Shown here: piece after piece, positions 52,455 through 64,000 of the stretch
Layout of the letters: each line of letters opens with the position of its first letter
Numbering within the stretch: the first letter of the stretch is position 1
DNA from: an uncultured Pelagibacteraceae bacterium
Lineage (GTDB): Bacteria; Pseudomonadota; Alphaproteobacteria; Pelagibacterales; Pelagibacteraceae
DNA length: 64,000 nucleotides
Direction: 5' to 3'
Assembly: GCA_902585415.1 (NCBI GenBank)
Contig: CACIDN010000001.1
Coordinates: 115,001-179,000, forward strand
The notes under the pieces: generated by a model
What the model was told of the DNA's origin: nothing
What the model saw: only the letters and a program-made list of their open reading frames with translations
Databases searched by the model: none
Position numbers and translations under genes: made by a program

Positions 52455-53562
52455 AAACCATTATAGTAATTTTGTTTATGATTGGTGGAAAAATTTAGAT
52501 AAATTTATTCTTTTTTTATTTATATCACTTATTATTTTAGGTTTATTCTTTTCTTTAGTATCAACGTCATTAATTGCATCATCAAAATTAGGTACAAATA
52601 ATTATTATTTTTTTTTAAGACATCTTGTCTACATATTGTTGGGTTTAATATTAATTGTTTTTTTTTCACTTATTAGCGATAAGAGTATTTACAAAATAGC
52701 AATATTACTATTTTCTCTTTTCTTTATATCTTTATTGTTTGTGCCAATGTTTGGAGTAGAGATAAAAGGATCAAAAAGATGGCTAGATCTTCCTTTTTTT
52801 CCAAGATTTCAGCCGATAGAGTTTTTAAAGCCCTTTTTAATTATACTTTTATCACTAGTTATAGGCTCTAGATTTACCTCAAATAATTATATTAAATTTT
52901 TGCTGAGCGCGTTAATTGTTTTGCCGGTTTTAATTTTATTAATTCTTCAGCCTGATATAGGGCAAACTCTATTAATTTCCTCAGTATGGTTAAGTCTAAT
53001 TTTTGTATCCGGTATAAATTTATATTTTTTAAGTTTTTTATTTTTTTTTTGTATGCTAATTTTGGGTAACTTAATCCTCTATTTTCCTAAATTTTCTTAT
53101 ATTAAATCCAGGATAACTAATTTTTTTGACTTGTCTTCAAAAGGTAATTATCAGTCACAAAAAGCAACTGATGCAATTGTTGACGGAGGTTTTTTTGGAA
53201 AAGGTATAGGTGAGGGTACTCTTAATACAAAAGTTCCAGAAGCTCACACTGATTATGTTATATCTGTAATATCAGAGGAATTTGGTATCTTGTTAATACT
53301 ATCAATTTTGATGATTTTTTTAATTCTTATTTTCAAAATTTTTAAAAAAATTCCAATTGAAAAAAATAATAGTAACAAGCTAATTTTAATTGGCTCGATA
53401 TTATTAATTATATTTCAAGTATTAATTCATGTTGGTGTAAACATAAGAATTCTTCCTACCACAGGTATGACTTTGCCTTTTTTAAGCTATGGAGGATCCT
53501 CATTATTGAGCTGTTCAATACTTGCAGGATTGATATTAAATTTTACCAAGAGAAAGATTTAA
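52435..53562 (+). CDS. ftsW: Septal peptidoglycan glycosyltransferase FtsW
   Basis: SEDS-family polymerase that builds septal glycan strands with FtsI. A 375-aa protein with about ten membrane segments. The conserved loops are GSKRWLDLPFFPRFQPIEFLKP, LLILQPDIGQTLLI, GGFFGKGIGEGTLNTKVPEAHTDYVISVISEEFG and LPTTGMTLPFLSYGGSSLL. The aspartate in A-H-T-D-Y and the surrounding loop are as in active FtsW/RodA. It lies 4 nt before murG and overlaps murD. Confidence 0.96.
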   Translation: MISIENKNHYSNFVYDWWKNLDKFILFLFISLIILGLFFSLVSTSLIASSKLGTNNYYFFLRHLVYILLGLILIVFFSLISDKSIYKIAILLFSLFFISLLFVPMFGVEIKGSKRWLDLPFFPRFQPIEFLKPFLIILLSLVIGSRFTSNNYIKFLLSALIVLPVLILLILQPDIGQTLLISSVWLSLIFVSGINLYFLSFLFFFCMLILGNLILYFPKFSYIKSRITNFFDLSSKGNYQSQKATDAIVDGGFFGKGIGEGTLNTKVPEAHTDYVISVISEEFGILLILSILMIFLILIFKIFKKIPIEKNNSNKLILIGSILLIIFQVLIHVGVNIRILPTTGMTLPFLSYGGSSLLSCSILAGLILNFTKRKI

Positions 53563-53566
53563 ATTT

Positions 53567-54628
53567 ATGAAAAAAATAATAATTAGCACCGGAGGGACAG
53601 GTGGACACGTAATACCCGCACAGGTTCTATATGATTATCTGTACGATAGAAATGATGTTATTATTATAAGCGACAACAGAGGATTAAAATATCTAAATGG
53701 AAATAAATATAAAATTAAAAGGATAGATGTACCTAAAATCAACAAAAACATTGTAGGTTTTATACCATTTGTAATTTTTTTTATTATATCCTTTATAAAT
53801 TCATTTTTATTTTTAAGACAAAAAAAAATTGAAGTATTATTTTCTACTGGAGGGTATATGTCAGTGCCTTTTTGCTTGGCTGCTAGTATTTTAAAATTAA
53901 AAATATTTTTGTTTGAACCAAACTTTGTCCTAGGTAAAGCAAACCTATTTTTACTCAATTATTGTAACAAAATATTTACATACCATAAAAACATAAAAAA
54001 TTTACCTAAAAAAATGAGATATAAAAATTTCGTAATCAAGCCTTTAATCAGAAAAGATATTTTTTTAGCTAAATCTCGTTTTGTAAAGAAGCAAAATAAA
54101 TTTACTATGTTAATAATAGGCGGTAGTCAAAGCGCAAAGAAATTTGATGATTTATTCAAAACTGATTTAATCAAATTATCTAAAACTTTTAGAATTAAAT
54201 TATTTCACCAAACAAGTAGTGAAAATTTAAAAAAGCTTAAAAAATTTTACCTAAAAAAAAAGATAAAATCTAAGGTATTTTCTTATACAAATAATTTACA
54301 TAAAATTATAAAAAAATGTGATTTTATAATTACAAGATCTGGAGCATCAACAATTAACGAATTAGTATTTTTAGAAAAACCTTTTTTAGCAGTACCTTAT
54401 CCATTCGCTAGGGATGACCACCAATATTATAATGCAAAATATTATGTGAGAAAAAAACTTGGATGGTTAATTAGAGAGAGCGAAGTTAAGCAAAATTTTT
54501 TATATAAATTTGTTAAAAATTTGATTAAAAATAAAAAATTACTTTTTCGAAAAAGAAAAAATATGAAAAATTTTATTAAGAGATATGACTGGAAAAAAAA
54601 CTCCAATAAAATAAATAGTTTTATATAA
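53567..54628 (+). CDS. murG: UDP-GlcNAc:lipid I GlcNAc transferase MurG
   Basis: Makes lipid II from lipid I at the inner membrane. GT-B fold, 353 aa. ISTGGTGGHVIPAQVLYDYL is the N-terminal G-G-T-G-G-H motif, VLFSTGGYMSVPFCLAA the second glycine loop, and LIIGGSQSAKKFDD the third. ITRSGASTINELVFLEKPFLAVPYPFARDDHQYYNA is the donor-binding region with the catalytic-site E. All signature loops are intact and no membrane segment is expected. A 2-nt gap separates it from murC. Confidence 0.96.
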   Translation: MKKIIISTGGTGGHVIPAQVLYDYLYDRNDVIIISDNRGLKYLNGNKYKIKRIDVPKINKNIVGFIPFVIFFIISFINSFLFLRQKKIEVLFSTGGYMSVPFCLAASILKLKIFLFEPNFVLGKANLFLLNYCNKIFTYHKNIKNLPKKMRYKNFVIKPLIRKDIFLAKSRFVKKQNKFTMLIIGGSQSAKKFDDLFKTDLIKLSKTFRIKLFHQTSSENLKKLKKFYLKKKIKSKVFSYTNNLHKIIKKCDFIITRSGASTINELVFLEKPFLAVPYPFARDDHQYYNAKYYVRKKLGWLIRESEVKQNFLYKFVKNLIKNKKLLFRKRKNMKNFIKRYDWKKNSNKINSFI

Positions 54629-54630
54629 AA

Positions 54631-56031
54631 ATGAATATTAATTTAGCTAAATCTGAAATAATACATTTTGTAGGCATAGGTGGAATAGGAATGAGTGGTT
54701 TGGCTTTAATAATGAAGGGTTTAGGTTTTAAAATTCAAGGTAGTGACAAATCCTTTAATAAAAATATTGAAAGATTAAAAAAAAATAATATTAAATTTTT
54801 CTTAGGACATGCTGAATCAAATATTAATAAAGCAACTATTTTAGTTATTTCTTCTGCAATTAAAAATAATAATTTGGAAATAAAGGAGGCAAAAAAAAAA
54901 AATTTACCTGTATACAAAAGAGGCGATATGTTGGCGCATATAACTTCATTAAAAAAGAACATAGTTATTTCAGGATCACATGGCAAAACCACCACCACAT
55001 CTTTAATTGCATCTATATTCTCAAAAGCTAAATTAGATCCAACAATTATAAATGGTGGTGTAATTAATTCGTTAGAAAACTCGGCCAAACTTGGGAAAAG
55101 CGAGTGGAGTATTTTAGAGTCAGATGAGTCAGATGGAAGTTTTGTAAAAGTCCCTTCAACTTATACTGTGGTTACAAATATTGATAGAGAGCACATGGAT
55201 TATTACAATTCTTTAGATGATTTAAAGGATCATTTTGTAAGATTTATGAAAAAAGTACCATCTTTTGGTAAGACGTTTATTTGCCTTGATGACAAAAATA
55301 ATAGGGATGTTTATAAATTAAGTAAGATTAAAAATATACTCACCTACGGAATTAATAAAAAATCAAATTTCAGGATTAAAAATATTTCTTACTTTGAAAA
55401 TAAATCTTTTTTTGATATTGAAATGAATCTTCCTAATAAAAAAAAAAAAATTTTAAAAAAGATTGAAATTCCTTTAATAGGATCCCACAATGTTAAAAAT
55501 GCAACTGCAGCAATATCTGTATCATATTTTATTGGAATATCCGCTAATATTTTGAAAAGTAGTTTGAAAAATTTTAAAGGTGTAGAGAGAAGATTTAATA
55601 AAATATTTAATTATAACGGGGCAGATATTTATGATGATTATGCTCATCATCCTACAGAGATAAAAGAATTAATTAATGGTGTTAAAAATAGTTACAAAAA
55701 AAAAAAAATAATTTGTATATTTCAACCTCATAGAGTTTCAAGATTAAATGATTTAAAAAAAAGTTTTTGTTCGGCATTTAGAAAGGCAAACTCTGTTATA
55801 TTATGTCCAGTTTATAAAGCAGGAGAAAATTTAAAATTGGATTTAAATTATTATAAATTTTCAAAACAAATTGCAAAAAAATCAAAATTACAGGTATTTT
55901 TAGTTAACAATCAATATGAGTTAGCAAAATTTCTAAAACATTATTTAAACTCAGAAAATATAGTAGTCGGAATGGGAGCTGGATCTATATCAAGTTGGAT
56001 CAAAGAATTACCCAAATTAATGAGACAATGA
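54631..56031 (+). CDS. murC: UDP-MurNAc:L-alanine ligase MurC
   Basis: First amino-acid-adding ligase of peptidoglycan synthesis, 466 aa. HFVGIGGIGMSGLALIM is the N-terminal Rossmann loop, ISGSHGKTTTTSLIA the ATP loop, LESDESDGSFVKVPS the D-E-S-D-G-S-F block, VVTNIDREHMDYY and YDDYAHHPTEIKELI the downstream MurC signatures. A run of 13 A at 55438-55450 is crossed without loss of frame. It overlaps murB by 4 nt (ATGA) when murB starts at 56028. Confidence 0.97.
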   Translation: MNINLAKSEIIHFVGIGGIGMSGLALIMKGLGFKIQGSDKSFNKNIERLKKNNIKFFLGHAESNINKATILVISSAIKNNNLEIKEAKKKNLPVYKRGDMLAHITSLKKNIVISGSHGKTTTTSLIASIFSKAKLDPTIINGGVINSLENSAKLGKSEWSILESDESDGSFVKVPSTYTVVTNIDREHMDYYNSLDDLKDHFVRFMKKVPSFGKTFICLDDKNNRDVYKLSKIKNILTYGINKKSNFRIKNISYFENKSFFDIEMNLPNKKKKILKKIEIPLIGSHNVKNATAAISVSYFIGISANILKSSLKNFKGVERRFNKIFNYNGADIYDDYAHHPTEIKELINGVKNSYKKKKIICIFQPHRVSRLNDLKKSFCSAFRKANSVILCPVYKAGENLKLDLNYYKFSKQIAKKSKLQVFLVNNQYELAKFLKHYLNSENIVVGMGAGSISSWIKELPKLMRQ

Positions 56032-56939
56032 CCTTAAAAAATTTAGATAATTTTTCAAAAAATTTAAAAGGCAAGTTGAGATTTAATTACTCGTTAAAAA
56101 ACCATACTTGGCTAAATATTGGAGGATTTGCAAAAATTTTTTTTGTTCCAGAAACCCTAAAGGAGCTAAGAGATTTTCTATTTTATGTAAAAAATGAAAA
56201 TAAAAATTTTTTTATTATAGGTGCAGGATCTAATTTATTAATTTCGGAAAATATTCAAAATCGAATTTTTATTAAATTAGGTAAAAACTTTAATAAAGTA
56301 TCTATAACAAAAGATGATGTAATTATTGCTGGGTGTTCAATTTTAGATAAAAATATCTCAGATTTTGCATGCAAAAATCATCTCAGTGGTTTAGAGTTTT
56401 TATCTTGTATTCCTGGAACTGTAGGTGGTGGAATTAGAATGAATTCAGGATGTTTTGGCACAGAATTTAAAGATGTTTTGCTTTCAGTGCAGGTAATGGA
56501 TTTTAATGGAAGCGTATACACGATTGATGCAAAAGATATAAATTTTGATTACAGACAAATAAACTTATCAAAAAATCTGATTTTTTTGAGCGCTTCTTTT
56601 AAGACATTAAAAAAAAATAAAAAAGAAATTGAAGAAAGAATACATGGTTTGAAAGAAAAAAAAAAAAATTCACAACCTTTAAAGGTCAAAACTGGAGGTA
56701 GTACTTTTAAAAATCCACAAAATCAGTCAGAAAAAAAAGTATGGGAATTAATTAGAGATAATGTTGATGGTGAAGTAAGTTTTGGTGATGCAAAAATCTC
56801 GAATAAACATAGTAATTTTTTTATTAATTCTAAAAATGCATCTTTTGAAAATATGTATAACTTAATTAATTTTGTTAAATCACAAGTGAAAGCAAAAACA
56901 GGAATAACTCTAGAATTAGAGTTGGAAATCGTTAAATAG
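56028..56939 (+). CDS. murB: UDP-N-acetylenolpyruvoylglucosamine reductase MurB
   Basis: FAD enzyme that reduces the enolpyruvyl ether to MurNAc. I choose ATG 56028, overlapping the murC stop; the track start at 55995 lies deeper in murC. The protein (about 303 aa) has NHTWLNIGGFAKIFFVP, IIGAGSNLLIS for FAD binding, LEFLSCIPGTVGGGIRMNSGCFG, and KTGGSTFKNP with the proton-donating Ser. It lacks the extra loop-domain of type I MurB, so it fits type II. One base separates it from ddl. Confidence 0.96.
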   Translation: MTLKNLDNFSKNLKGKLRFNYSLKNHTWLNIGGFAKIFFVPETLKELRDFLFYVKNENKNFFIIGAGSNLLISENIQNRIFIKLGKNFNKVSITKDDVIIAGCSILDKNISDFACKNHLSGLEFLSCIPGTVGGGIRMNSGCFGTEFKDVLLSVQVMDFNGSVYTIDAKDINFDYRQINLSKNLIFLSASFKTLKKNKKEIEERIHGLKEKKKNSQPLKVKTGGSTFKNPQNQSEKKVWELIRDNVDGEVSFGDAKISNKHSNFFINSKNASFENMYNLINFVKSQVKAKTGITLELELEIVK

Positions 56940-56940
56940 C

Positions 56941-57852
56941 ATGAAAAAAAAAGTATTAATTTTGGGAGGTGGATATTCTAAAGAGAGGACTATTAGTCTT
57001 AAATCAGCAAAAGCTGTTATAAAATCTATTAACAAATTCTACAAATTAAAATTTTGTGATCCTAGAAACGATTTATTAAAAACAATTGAAAATTTCAAAC
57101 CAGATGTCATTTTCAACGCTTTACATGGTAGATTTGGTGAAGATGGCTATATTCAATCTATCTTAGAAACGCTGGGTATAAAATATACGCACTCAGGTGT
57201 TATTTCATCAATGTCTGCAATGGATAAAGAGATATCAAAAAAAATTTTCATCAAAAATAAAATATTAACACCAAAGTTTATCAAAATTAAAACTAAAAAT
57301 AATGATATCAATTATAAAAAGATCAAGAATTATTTAAATTATCCTGTTGTTGTAAAACCAATAAATGAAGGATCCAGCTTGGATGTATTTATATGCAATA
57401 ATAAATCAATATTATCAAAAAAAATAAAAAAAATGAAAAATTATAATGAAATACTTATCGAAAAATTTATTCCTGGTAGAGAAATACAAGTAGCAATTAT
57501 GGGTAAAAAAAAATTAGGAGCTATAGAACTTAAACCAAGAAGAAAATTTTATGATTATAAGGCAAAATATAATTCAAATGCAAAAACTAAACATATAATT
57601 CCAGTAAATTTAACTAAAAAAAATTTATCTAAAATAAATGAAATTGCTTTAAAAGCACATAAGCTTTTGAATTGTAGAGGAATAACTAGATCAGATTTTA
57701 AATTTTATAATAATAAATTTTACTTATTAGAGCTTAACACCCAACCAGGTATGACAAACTTATCACTTGTTCCAGAAATAGCTGCTAATAAAGGTATAGA
57801 TTTTAAGTCATTAATTAGGTGGATGATAAAGGATGCATCTAAAAATAGATAA
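56941..57852 (+). CDS. ddl: D-alanine--D-alanine ligase
   Basis: Makes the D-Ala-D-Ala dipeptide used by MurF. ATP-grasp enzyme, 303 aa. LILGGGYSKERTISLKSAKAV is the N-terminal G-G-x-S-x-E-R segment, NALHGRFGEDGYIQSILE and YTHSGVISSMSAMDKEISKKIF follow, VVVKPINEGSSLDVF binds ATP, and FYLLELNTQPGMTNLSLVPEIA carries the metal ligands. All are typical of DdlB encoded in dcw clusters. It overlaps ftsQ by 20 nt. Confidence 0.96.
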   Translation: MKKKVLILGGGYSKERTISLKSAKAVIKSINKFYKLKFCDPRNDLLKTIENFKPDVIFNALHGRFGEDGYIQSILETLGIKYTHSGVISSMSAMDKEISKKIFIKNKILTPKFIKIKTKNNDINYKKIKNYLNYPVVVKPINEGSSLDVFICNNKSILSKKIKKMKNYNEILIEKFIPGREIQVAIMGKKKLGAIELKPRRKFYDYKAKYNSNAKTKHIIPVNLTKKNLSKINEIALKAHKLLNCRGITRSDFKFYNNKFYLLELNTQPGMTNLSLVPEIAANKGIDFKSLIRWMIKDASKNR

Positions 57853-58507
57853 AAAATTCAGATTTATTGCATACATAATAATAATATTATTTCTAACAAC
57901 AACTACTAATTATAATTTTTATAATAAAAAAATATTTAATATAGAACAAATAGATATTAATGGTTTCTCAGAAAAAAAAAATTTATTAATAAAAAATGAA
58001 ATTCAAAATATAATTGGAAAAAATATTATCCTGGTAAAAAAAAATGATTTCTACAAGATAATGAATAGAAATGACATAAGTGATTTGATCATAAAAAAAA
58101 TCTATCCTAATAAATTAATAATCAATTTTATTCCTGCTAAACCGATATGTGTGATCTTATTTGAAAGTTATAAAATAGTATTAGGAGATAATGGTAAAAA
58201 ATTAGAACTTGTGACAATAGATCAAAAATTACCAATTGTGTATGGTTCTAAAAATATTAGAAATATTTTTAAAGTTGCAAATTTATTAATATTATCAAAT
58301 ATAGATTATTATAAGATAGATAAGATTATTTTTTTTAAAAGTGGAAGATTTGACATCAGTTTAGACAACGAAATTTTAATAAAATATCCAATAAAATACT
58401 CAAAAAAAATAATAAATTATAGTAGTGAATTGTTAAATGATAAAAATTTTATTAATTCAAAAATCATCGATTTGAGAATAAATAATAAAATTATAAAATA
58501 TGAATAA
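57833..58507 (+). CDS. ftsQ: Cell division protein FtsQ
   Basis: Bitopic division protein linking FtsL/FtsB to the ring. After a short basic start there is one membrane segment (FIAYIIIILFLTTTTNYNFY), then a POTRA-like region (IFNIEQIDINGFSEKKNLLIKNEI, IIKKIYPNKLIINFIPAKPI). The C-terminal part contains VLGDNGKKLEL and LPIVYGS, as in FtsQ. At 224 aa it is shorter than most alphaproteobacterial FtsQ (about 260-310), lacking a long cytoplasmic tail. It overlaps the FtsA-like gene by 8 nt. Confidence 0.88.
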   Translation: MHLKIDKKFRFIAYIIIILFLTTTTNYNFYNKKIFNIEQIDINGFSEKKNLLIKNEIQNIIGKNIILVKKNDFYKIMNRNDISDLIIKKIYPNKLIINFIPAKPICVILFESYKIVLGDNGKKLELVTIDQKLPIVYGSKNIRNIFKVANLLILSNIDYYKIDKIIFFKSGRFDISLDNEILIKYPIKYSKKIINYSSELLNDKNFINSKIIDLRINNKIIKYE

Positions 58508-59210
58508 AACTTATAATGGAAATTTCTATTTTGGTATTTCAGATACTAAAATTTATATTTGTTTTTTTGATAGTGAAAAAAATAATTTAAAAAATAAAGT
58601 TTATTTTGAAATTCCTGGAAGTTTGAGTAATAATTTGAATTTTAAAGTTATATTAAATTTACTTCAAAAAAATATAAGAAAATTAGAAAAGGATCTGGGT
58701 CTTTTTTTGAATAGTGGAAACATATCTGTTCAATCTAAAACTTATCAAAGTATACAATTTAGTGTCAAAAATATTTTTGATGAAAAAAAGTTAGATAAAG
58801 AGGTTATAAAAAAAATCGTGACAAATGGAATACAACAATTTTATAATAATGATAAAAATTTAAATATACTTCACATAATAATTAACAAATATATAATTGA
58901 TGATAAAGTTTACGTTTTTTTTCCTGATAATAAAAAATTTAAAAAAATAATTTTAGAAATTGAATTCATTTGCTTAGACAAAAATTTTATAGATAAAATA
59001 AAAATCTTATTTAGTGATTGTAAAATTAAAGTACAAAAAATTGTGTCATATGACTATGCTGTAAGGTTCTTAAATTATATTAAAGATGATACAATGTGTG
59101 TATCTGCTAACAAAATTCTAAATGGAGCAAATCGTTCAGAAATTGTACTTATAGAAGATACATCAAAAAAACTTGGATTATTTGATAAAATATTTAATTT
59201 TTTTGATTAA
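58500..59210 (+). CDS. Shortened FtsA-like protein (actin-like ATPase half missing)
   Basis: In the ftsA position, 236 aa long against about 410-440 for normal FtsA. YFGISDTKIYICFFD resembles a degenerate 1A start (G-I-D-x-G-S/T-x-x-I). NISVQSKTYQSIQFSVKN and ILHIIINKYIIDDK align by eye with FtsA's 1C domain (I-L-H-x-I-P-x-x-Y-x-V-D), and IKVQKIVSYDYAVRFLNYIKDD matches its A-G-L-x-V-x-x-x-V-x-x-x-x-A-S-A-x-A-x-L. Then, where the 2A/2B ATPase domain should start, the protein ends with KKLGLFDKIFNFFD, very like the membrane-targeting amphipathic tail of FtsA. No frameshift or stop relic is seen: the next gene starts 66 nt later. Confidence 0.65.
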   Translation: MNKTYNGNFYFGISDTKIYICFFDSEKNNLKNKVYFEIPGSLSNNLNFKVILNLLQKNIRKLEKDLGLFLNSGNISVQSKTYQSIQFSVKNIFDEKKLDKEVIKKIVTNGIQQFYNNDKNLNILHIIINKYIIDDKVYVFFPDNKKFKKIILEIEFICLDKNFIDKIKILFSDCKIKVQKIVSYDYAVRFLNYIKDDTMCVSANKILNGANRSEIVLIEDTSKKLGLFDKIFNFFD

Positions 59211-59276
59211 TTACTTGTATTCTTTTGTAATAATACTTGTTTTTTCATTAGATTATTAAGGAATTATAAGAATTTA

Positions 59277-60197
59277 ATGTCAATCTTGAATCAAAAAACA
59301 ATAAAAAAATCTATTAAATTTGTGGGCATAGGATTACACTCTGGAAAGAAAGTCGAAATGATTTTACTTCCAGCGCAACCAAATACTGGAATAATATTTA
59401 AAAGGTCAGATTTAAAAAATCATAACCTAGTTTATACAAGCATATTTAATGTTTCAAAATCGTCTTATTGTACAAAGTTAAGCAATGATCATGGTGTTAC
59501 CGTTTCGACAGTTGAGCACTTAATGGCTGCACTTTATGGTCTGGGTATAGACAATCTTTTAGTTGAATTGAATTCAGAAGAGCTACCGATTTTGGATGGA
59601 TCTGCGAAAAATTTTGTAGAAAAAATTGAAAAAATTGGTTTCAAAATTAGTGATCAGCCAATCAGAGTAATAAAAATTAATAAAAAAATTACTTATGTGG
59701 ATAACGAAAAATTTATTACATTCGAACCAAATAAAATTAGTTTAGAAATAGACTTTGAAATAAAATATAAACAAAATTCAATTTTAAATCAACGAAACAA
59801 AAAAAATATCTATATGGATAATTTAAAAGATATTTATTATTCTAGAACTTTTTGTTTGTTTGAAGATGTTGAAAAATTAAAGAAGATGGGACTTGCACAA
59901 GGTGGCAGTTTAAAAAACGCTATTGTTTTAAGAGGTAATGAAATACTAAACGATGAGAAACTTAGAAATTCTAAAGAGTTTGTAAATCATAAAATTTTAG
60001 ATTGTCTAGGTGATATATATTTAGCCGGTTATAGAATGGTAGGCAAAATTACTTCAAGTCAAGGTGGTCACAACGTTACAAACCAAGGTTTGAGAGAATT
60101 ATTTAGTAACAATGATAATTTTACAATAGTCGAATTAAAAGAAAAAAATATTCCACATTCATTTTTAGTAAAAAATACACTAAAATATATCGCTTAA
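59277..60197 (+). CDS. lpxC: UDP-3-O-acyl-GlcNAc deacetylase LpxC
   Basis: Zinc enzyme for the committed step of lipid A synthesis. GIGLHSGKKVEMILLPA is the N-terminal G-x-G-L-H-S-G block. VSTVEHLMAALYGLGIDN supplies the first zinc histidine, ELPILDGSAKNFV the D-G-S loop, and HKILDCLGDIYLAG the H-x-x-x-D zinc ligands. QGGHNVTNQGLREL has the catalytic H. Length 306 aa is typical. It is the usual last dcw neighbour. The 66-nt gap upstream may hold a promoter, but I see no convincing pair of hexamers. Confidence 0.97.
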   Translation: MSILNQKTIKKSIKFVGIGLHSGKKVEMILLPAQPNTGIIFKRSDLKNHNLVYTSIFNVSKSSYCTKLSNDHGVTVSTVEHLMAALYGLGIDNLLVELNSEELPILDGSAKNFVEKIEKIGFKISDQPIRVIKINKKITYVDNEKFITFEPNKISLEIDFEIKYKQNSILNQRNKKNIYMDNLKDIYYSRTFCLFEDVEKLKKMGLAQGGSLKNAIVLRGNEILNDEKLRNSKEFVNHKILDCLGDIYLAGYRMVGKITSSQGGHNVTNQGLRELFSNNDNFTIVELKEKNIPHSFLVKNTLKYIA

Positions 60198-60235
60198 AGG
60201 CTTAAGCTTTTAAATTAATCTGATAATAATTTGTT

Positions 60236-61066
60236 ATGAAAATCAATAAATTTATTTTGACTATTATATTCTCTATATTCATTATTTCTTGTTCTAAAAA
60301 TGAGAAATCCTCGGTAATTACTGAAAAGAATATTGAATACCAAATGATTGAGGCATTTAAAGAAGGCTATGATGAATTAAAAAAAGGAGATGCATTGTTT
60401 GCTGCAAAAAAATTTAATGAAGCAGAATTATTATATCCTCAATCCGAATGGGCACCTAAATCTGCTCTGATGGCTGCATATGCTTATTATTCTCAAGATT
60501 ATTATTATGATGCAGAATACGAATTAGAAAGATTTATCAAAGTATATCCAAATCAAGAAAATATTCCGTACGCTCACTATCTTTTAGGAATGGTGCATTA
60601 TGAAAGGATAGTTGACGAAAAAAAAGATTTAGGCCCATTAGTTAAGGCAGAAGAAAAATTTAAATTCATAGAAAAAAATTATCCAAACACTGATTTTGCT
60701 CTGGACGCCTCATACAAGCTTGATTTGATAAATGATTATTTGGCATCTAAGGAAATGTATATTGGCGTGCATTATGTAAAAAAAAAAAAATGGATAGCTG
60801 CTATCAACAGATTTAAAAATGTTGTTGATAACTACGATGAGACTTCATTTATTGACGAAGCGCTTCATAGGCTAGTCGAACTTCACCTTAAAATTGGACT
60901 AACAGAAGAAGCACAAAAATATGCCTCTATACTAGGATATAATTACCAATCAAGTGAATGGTACTCTAAAAGTTATAAATTGTTCAATAAAGACTACAAA
61001 TCTAAATCAGAAATAACAAAAGATAAAAAAAGTATTTTTAAAAAATTCAAAGAAATTCTTGAATAG
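60236..61066 (+). CDS. bamD: Outer membrane assembly lipoprotein BamD
   Basis: Component of the BAM complex that inserts beta-barrel proteins. The N-terminus is a lipoprotein signal: ILTIIFSIFIISCSKNEKS with a lipobox-like I-I-S-C. TPR-like helices follow (AFKEGYDELKKGDALFAAKKFNEAELLYPQS, ALMAAYAYYSQDYYYDAEYELERFIKVYP, PYAHYLLGMVHYERI), matching the BamD order. Length 276 aa is normal. It lies 38 nt after lpxC and touches ligA. Confidence 0.95.
   Translation: MKINKFILTIIFSIFIISCSKNEKSSVITEKNIEYQMIEAFKEGYDELKKGDALFAAKKFNEAELLYPQSEWAPKSALMAAYAYYSQDYYYDAEYELERFIKVYPNQENIPYAHYLLGMVHYERIVDEKKDLGPLVKAEEKFKFIEKNYPNTDFALDASYKLDLINDYLASKEMYIGVHYVKKKKWIAAINRFKNVVDNYDETSFIDEALHRLVELHLKIGLTEEAQKYASILGYNYQSSEWYSKSYKLFNKDYKSKSEITKDKKSIFKKFKEILE

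Positions 61067-64000
<2,934 letters not shown>

Noticed and set aside
58500-59210. Idea that the short FtsA-like gene is a frameshifted full ftsA
   Set aside because: Its end has a sensible amphipathic tail, and only 66 nt separate it from lpxC, leaving no room for a missing ATPase domain in another frame.

Overview
The window reads as part of a streamlined, very AT-rich alphaproteobacterial chromosome, most like SAR11 / Candidatus Pelagibacter. Reasons: extreme A/T bias with Lys/Asn/Ile-rich proteins, genes that abut or overlap by a few bases, little intergenic DNA, and an alphaproteobacterial cell-wall cluster next to a surface-polysaccharide island resembling the hypervariable regions of that group. 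The genus is inferred from style and gene content, not from a marker gene. I see no rRNA, transposase, phage gene or CRISPR array.

Region 1 (about 1-21.2 kb) is a nonulosonic-acid (sialic-acid-like) island. A pseudaminic acid set is recognisable but scattered: pseB, pseC, a probable pseH, pseG and pseI, with two SpsF/PseF-type cytidylyltransferase domains. Woven into it are a nucleotidyltransferase plus aminotransferase pair, two further NeuB-like synthases (one fused to a cytidylyltransferase), a WbqC protein, a PIG-L deacetylase, two formyltransferase-like proteins, two radical SAM/SPASM proteins, an ABC exporter and several glycosyltransferase-like proteins. Together they suggest synthesis of more than one nonulosonic acid, at least one probably N-formylated.

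Region 2 (about 21.2-36.0 kb) holds nucleotide-sugar and glycan assembly genes: a UDP-glucuronate-epimerase-like gene, GDP-mannose 4,6-dehydratase, a frameshifted GDP-mannose 3,5-epimerase, a sugar C-methyltransferase, FkbM and other methyltransferases, GT2/GT4 enzymes, a pair of Fut8/NodZ-like paralogues, a STELLO-like protein and an O-antigen polymerase/ligase. A tRNA-Val with an odd elbow follows, then a complete rmlBACD operon (36.1-39.3 kb), a decayed GT2 gene and a CAT-anticodon tRNA that closes the variable region.

Region 3 (39.6-64.0 kb) is core genome: mlaC, mlaA, an Amidase_2 amidase, rnpB with a clear promoter, then the division and cell-wall (dcw) cluster mraZ-ftsZ-rsmH-ftsL-ftsI-murEF-mraY-murD-ftsW-murG-murC-murB-ddl-ftsQ-(short ftsA)-lpxC-bamD-ligA, and a convergent aminopeptidase P cut by the window end. 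The dcw cluster departs from the usual order: ftsZ sits second, murE and murF are fused, and the ftsA position holds a much shortened FtsA-like gene. A sigma70-type promoter in front of mraZ overlaps three 10-bp-spaced CCCA repeats that look like a MraZ operator.

Four probable frameshifts, all in poly-A runs, hit three genes of the variable region (a dioxygenase, the GDP-mannose 3,5-epimerase and the GT2 remnant). The core genes stay open across runs of the same length.
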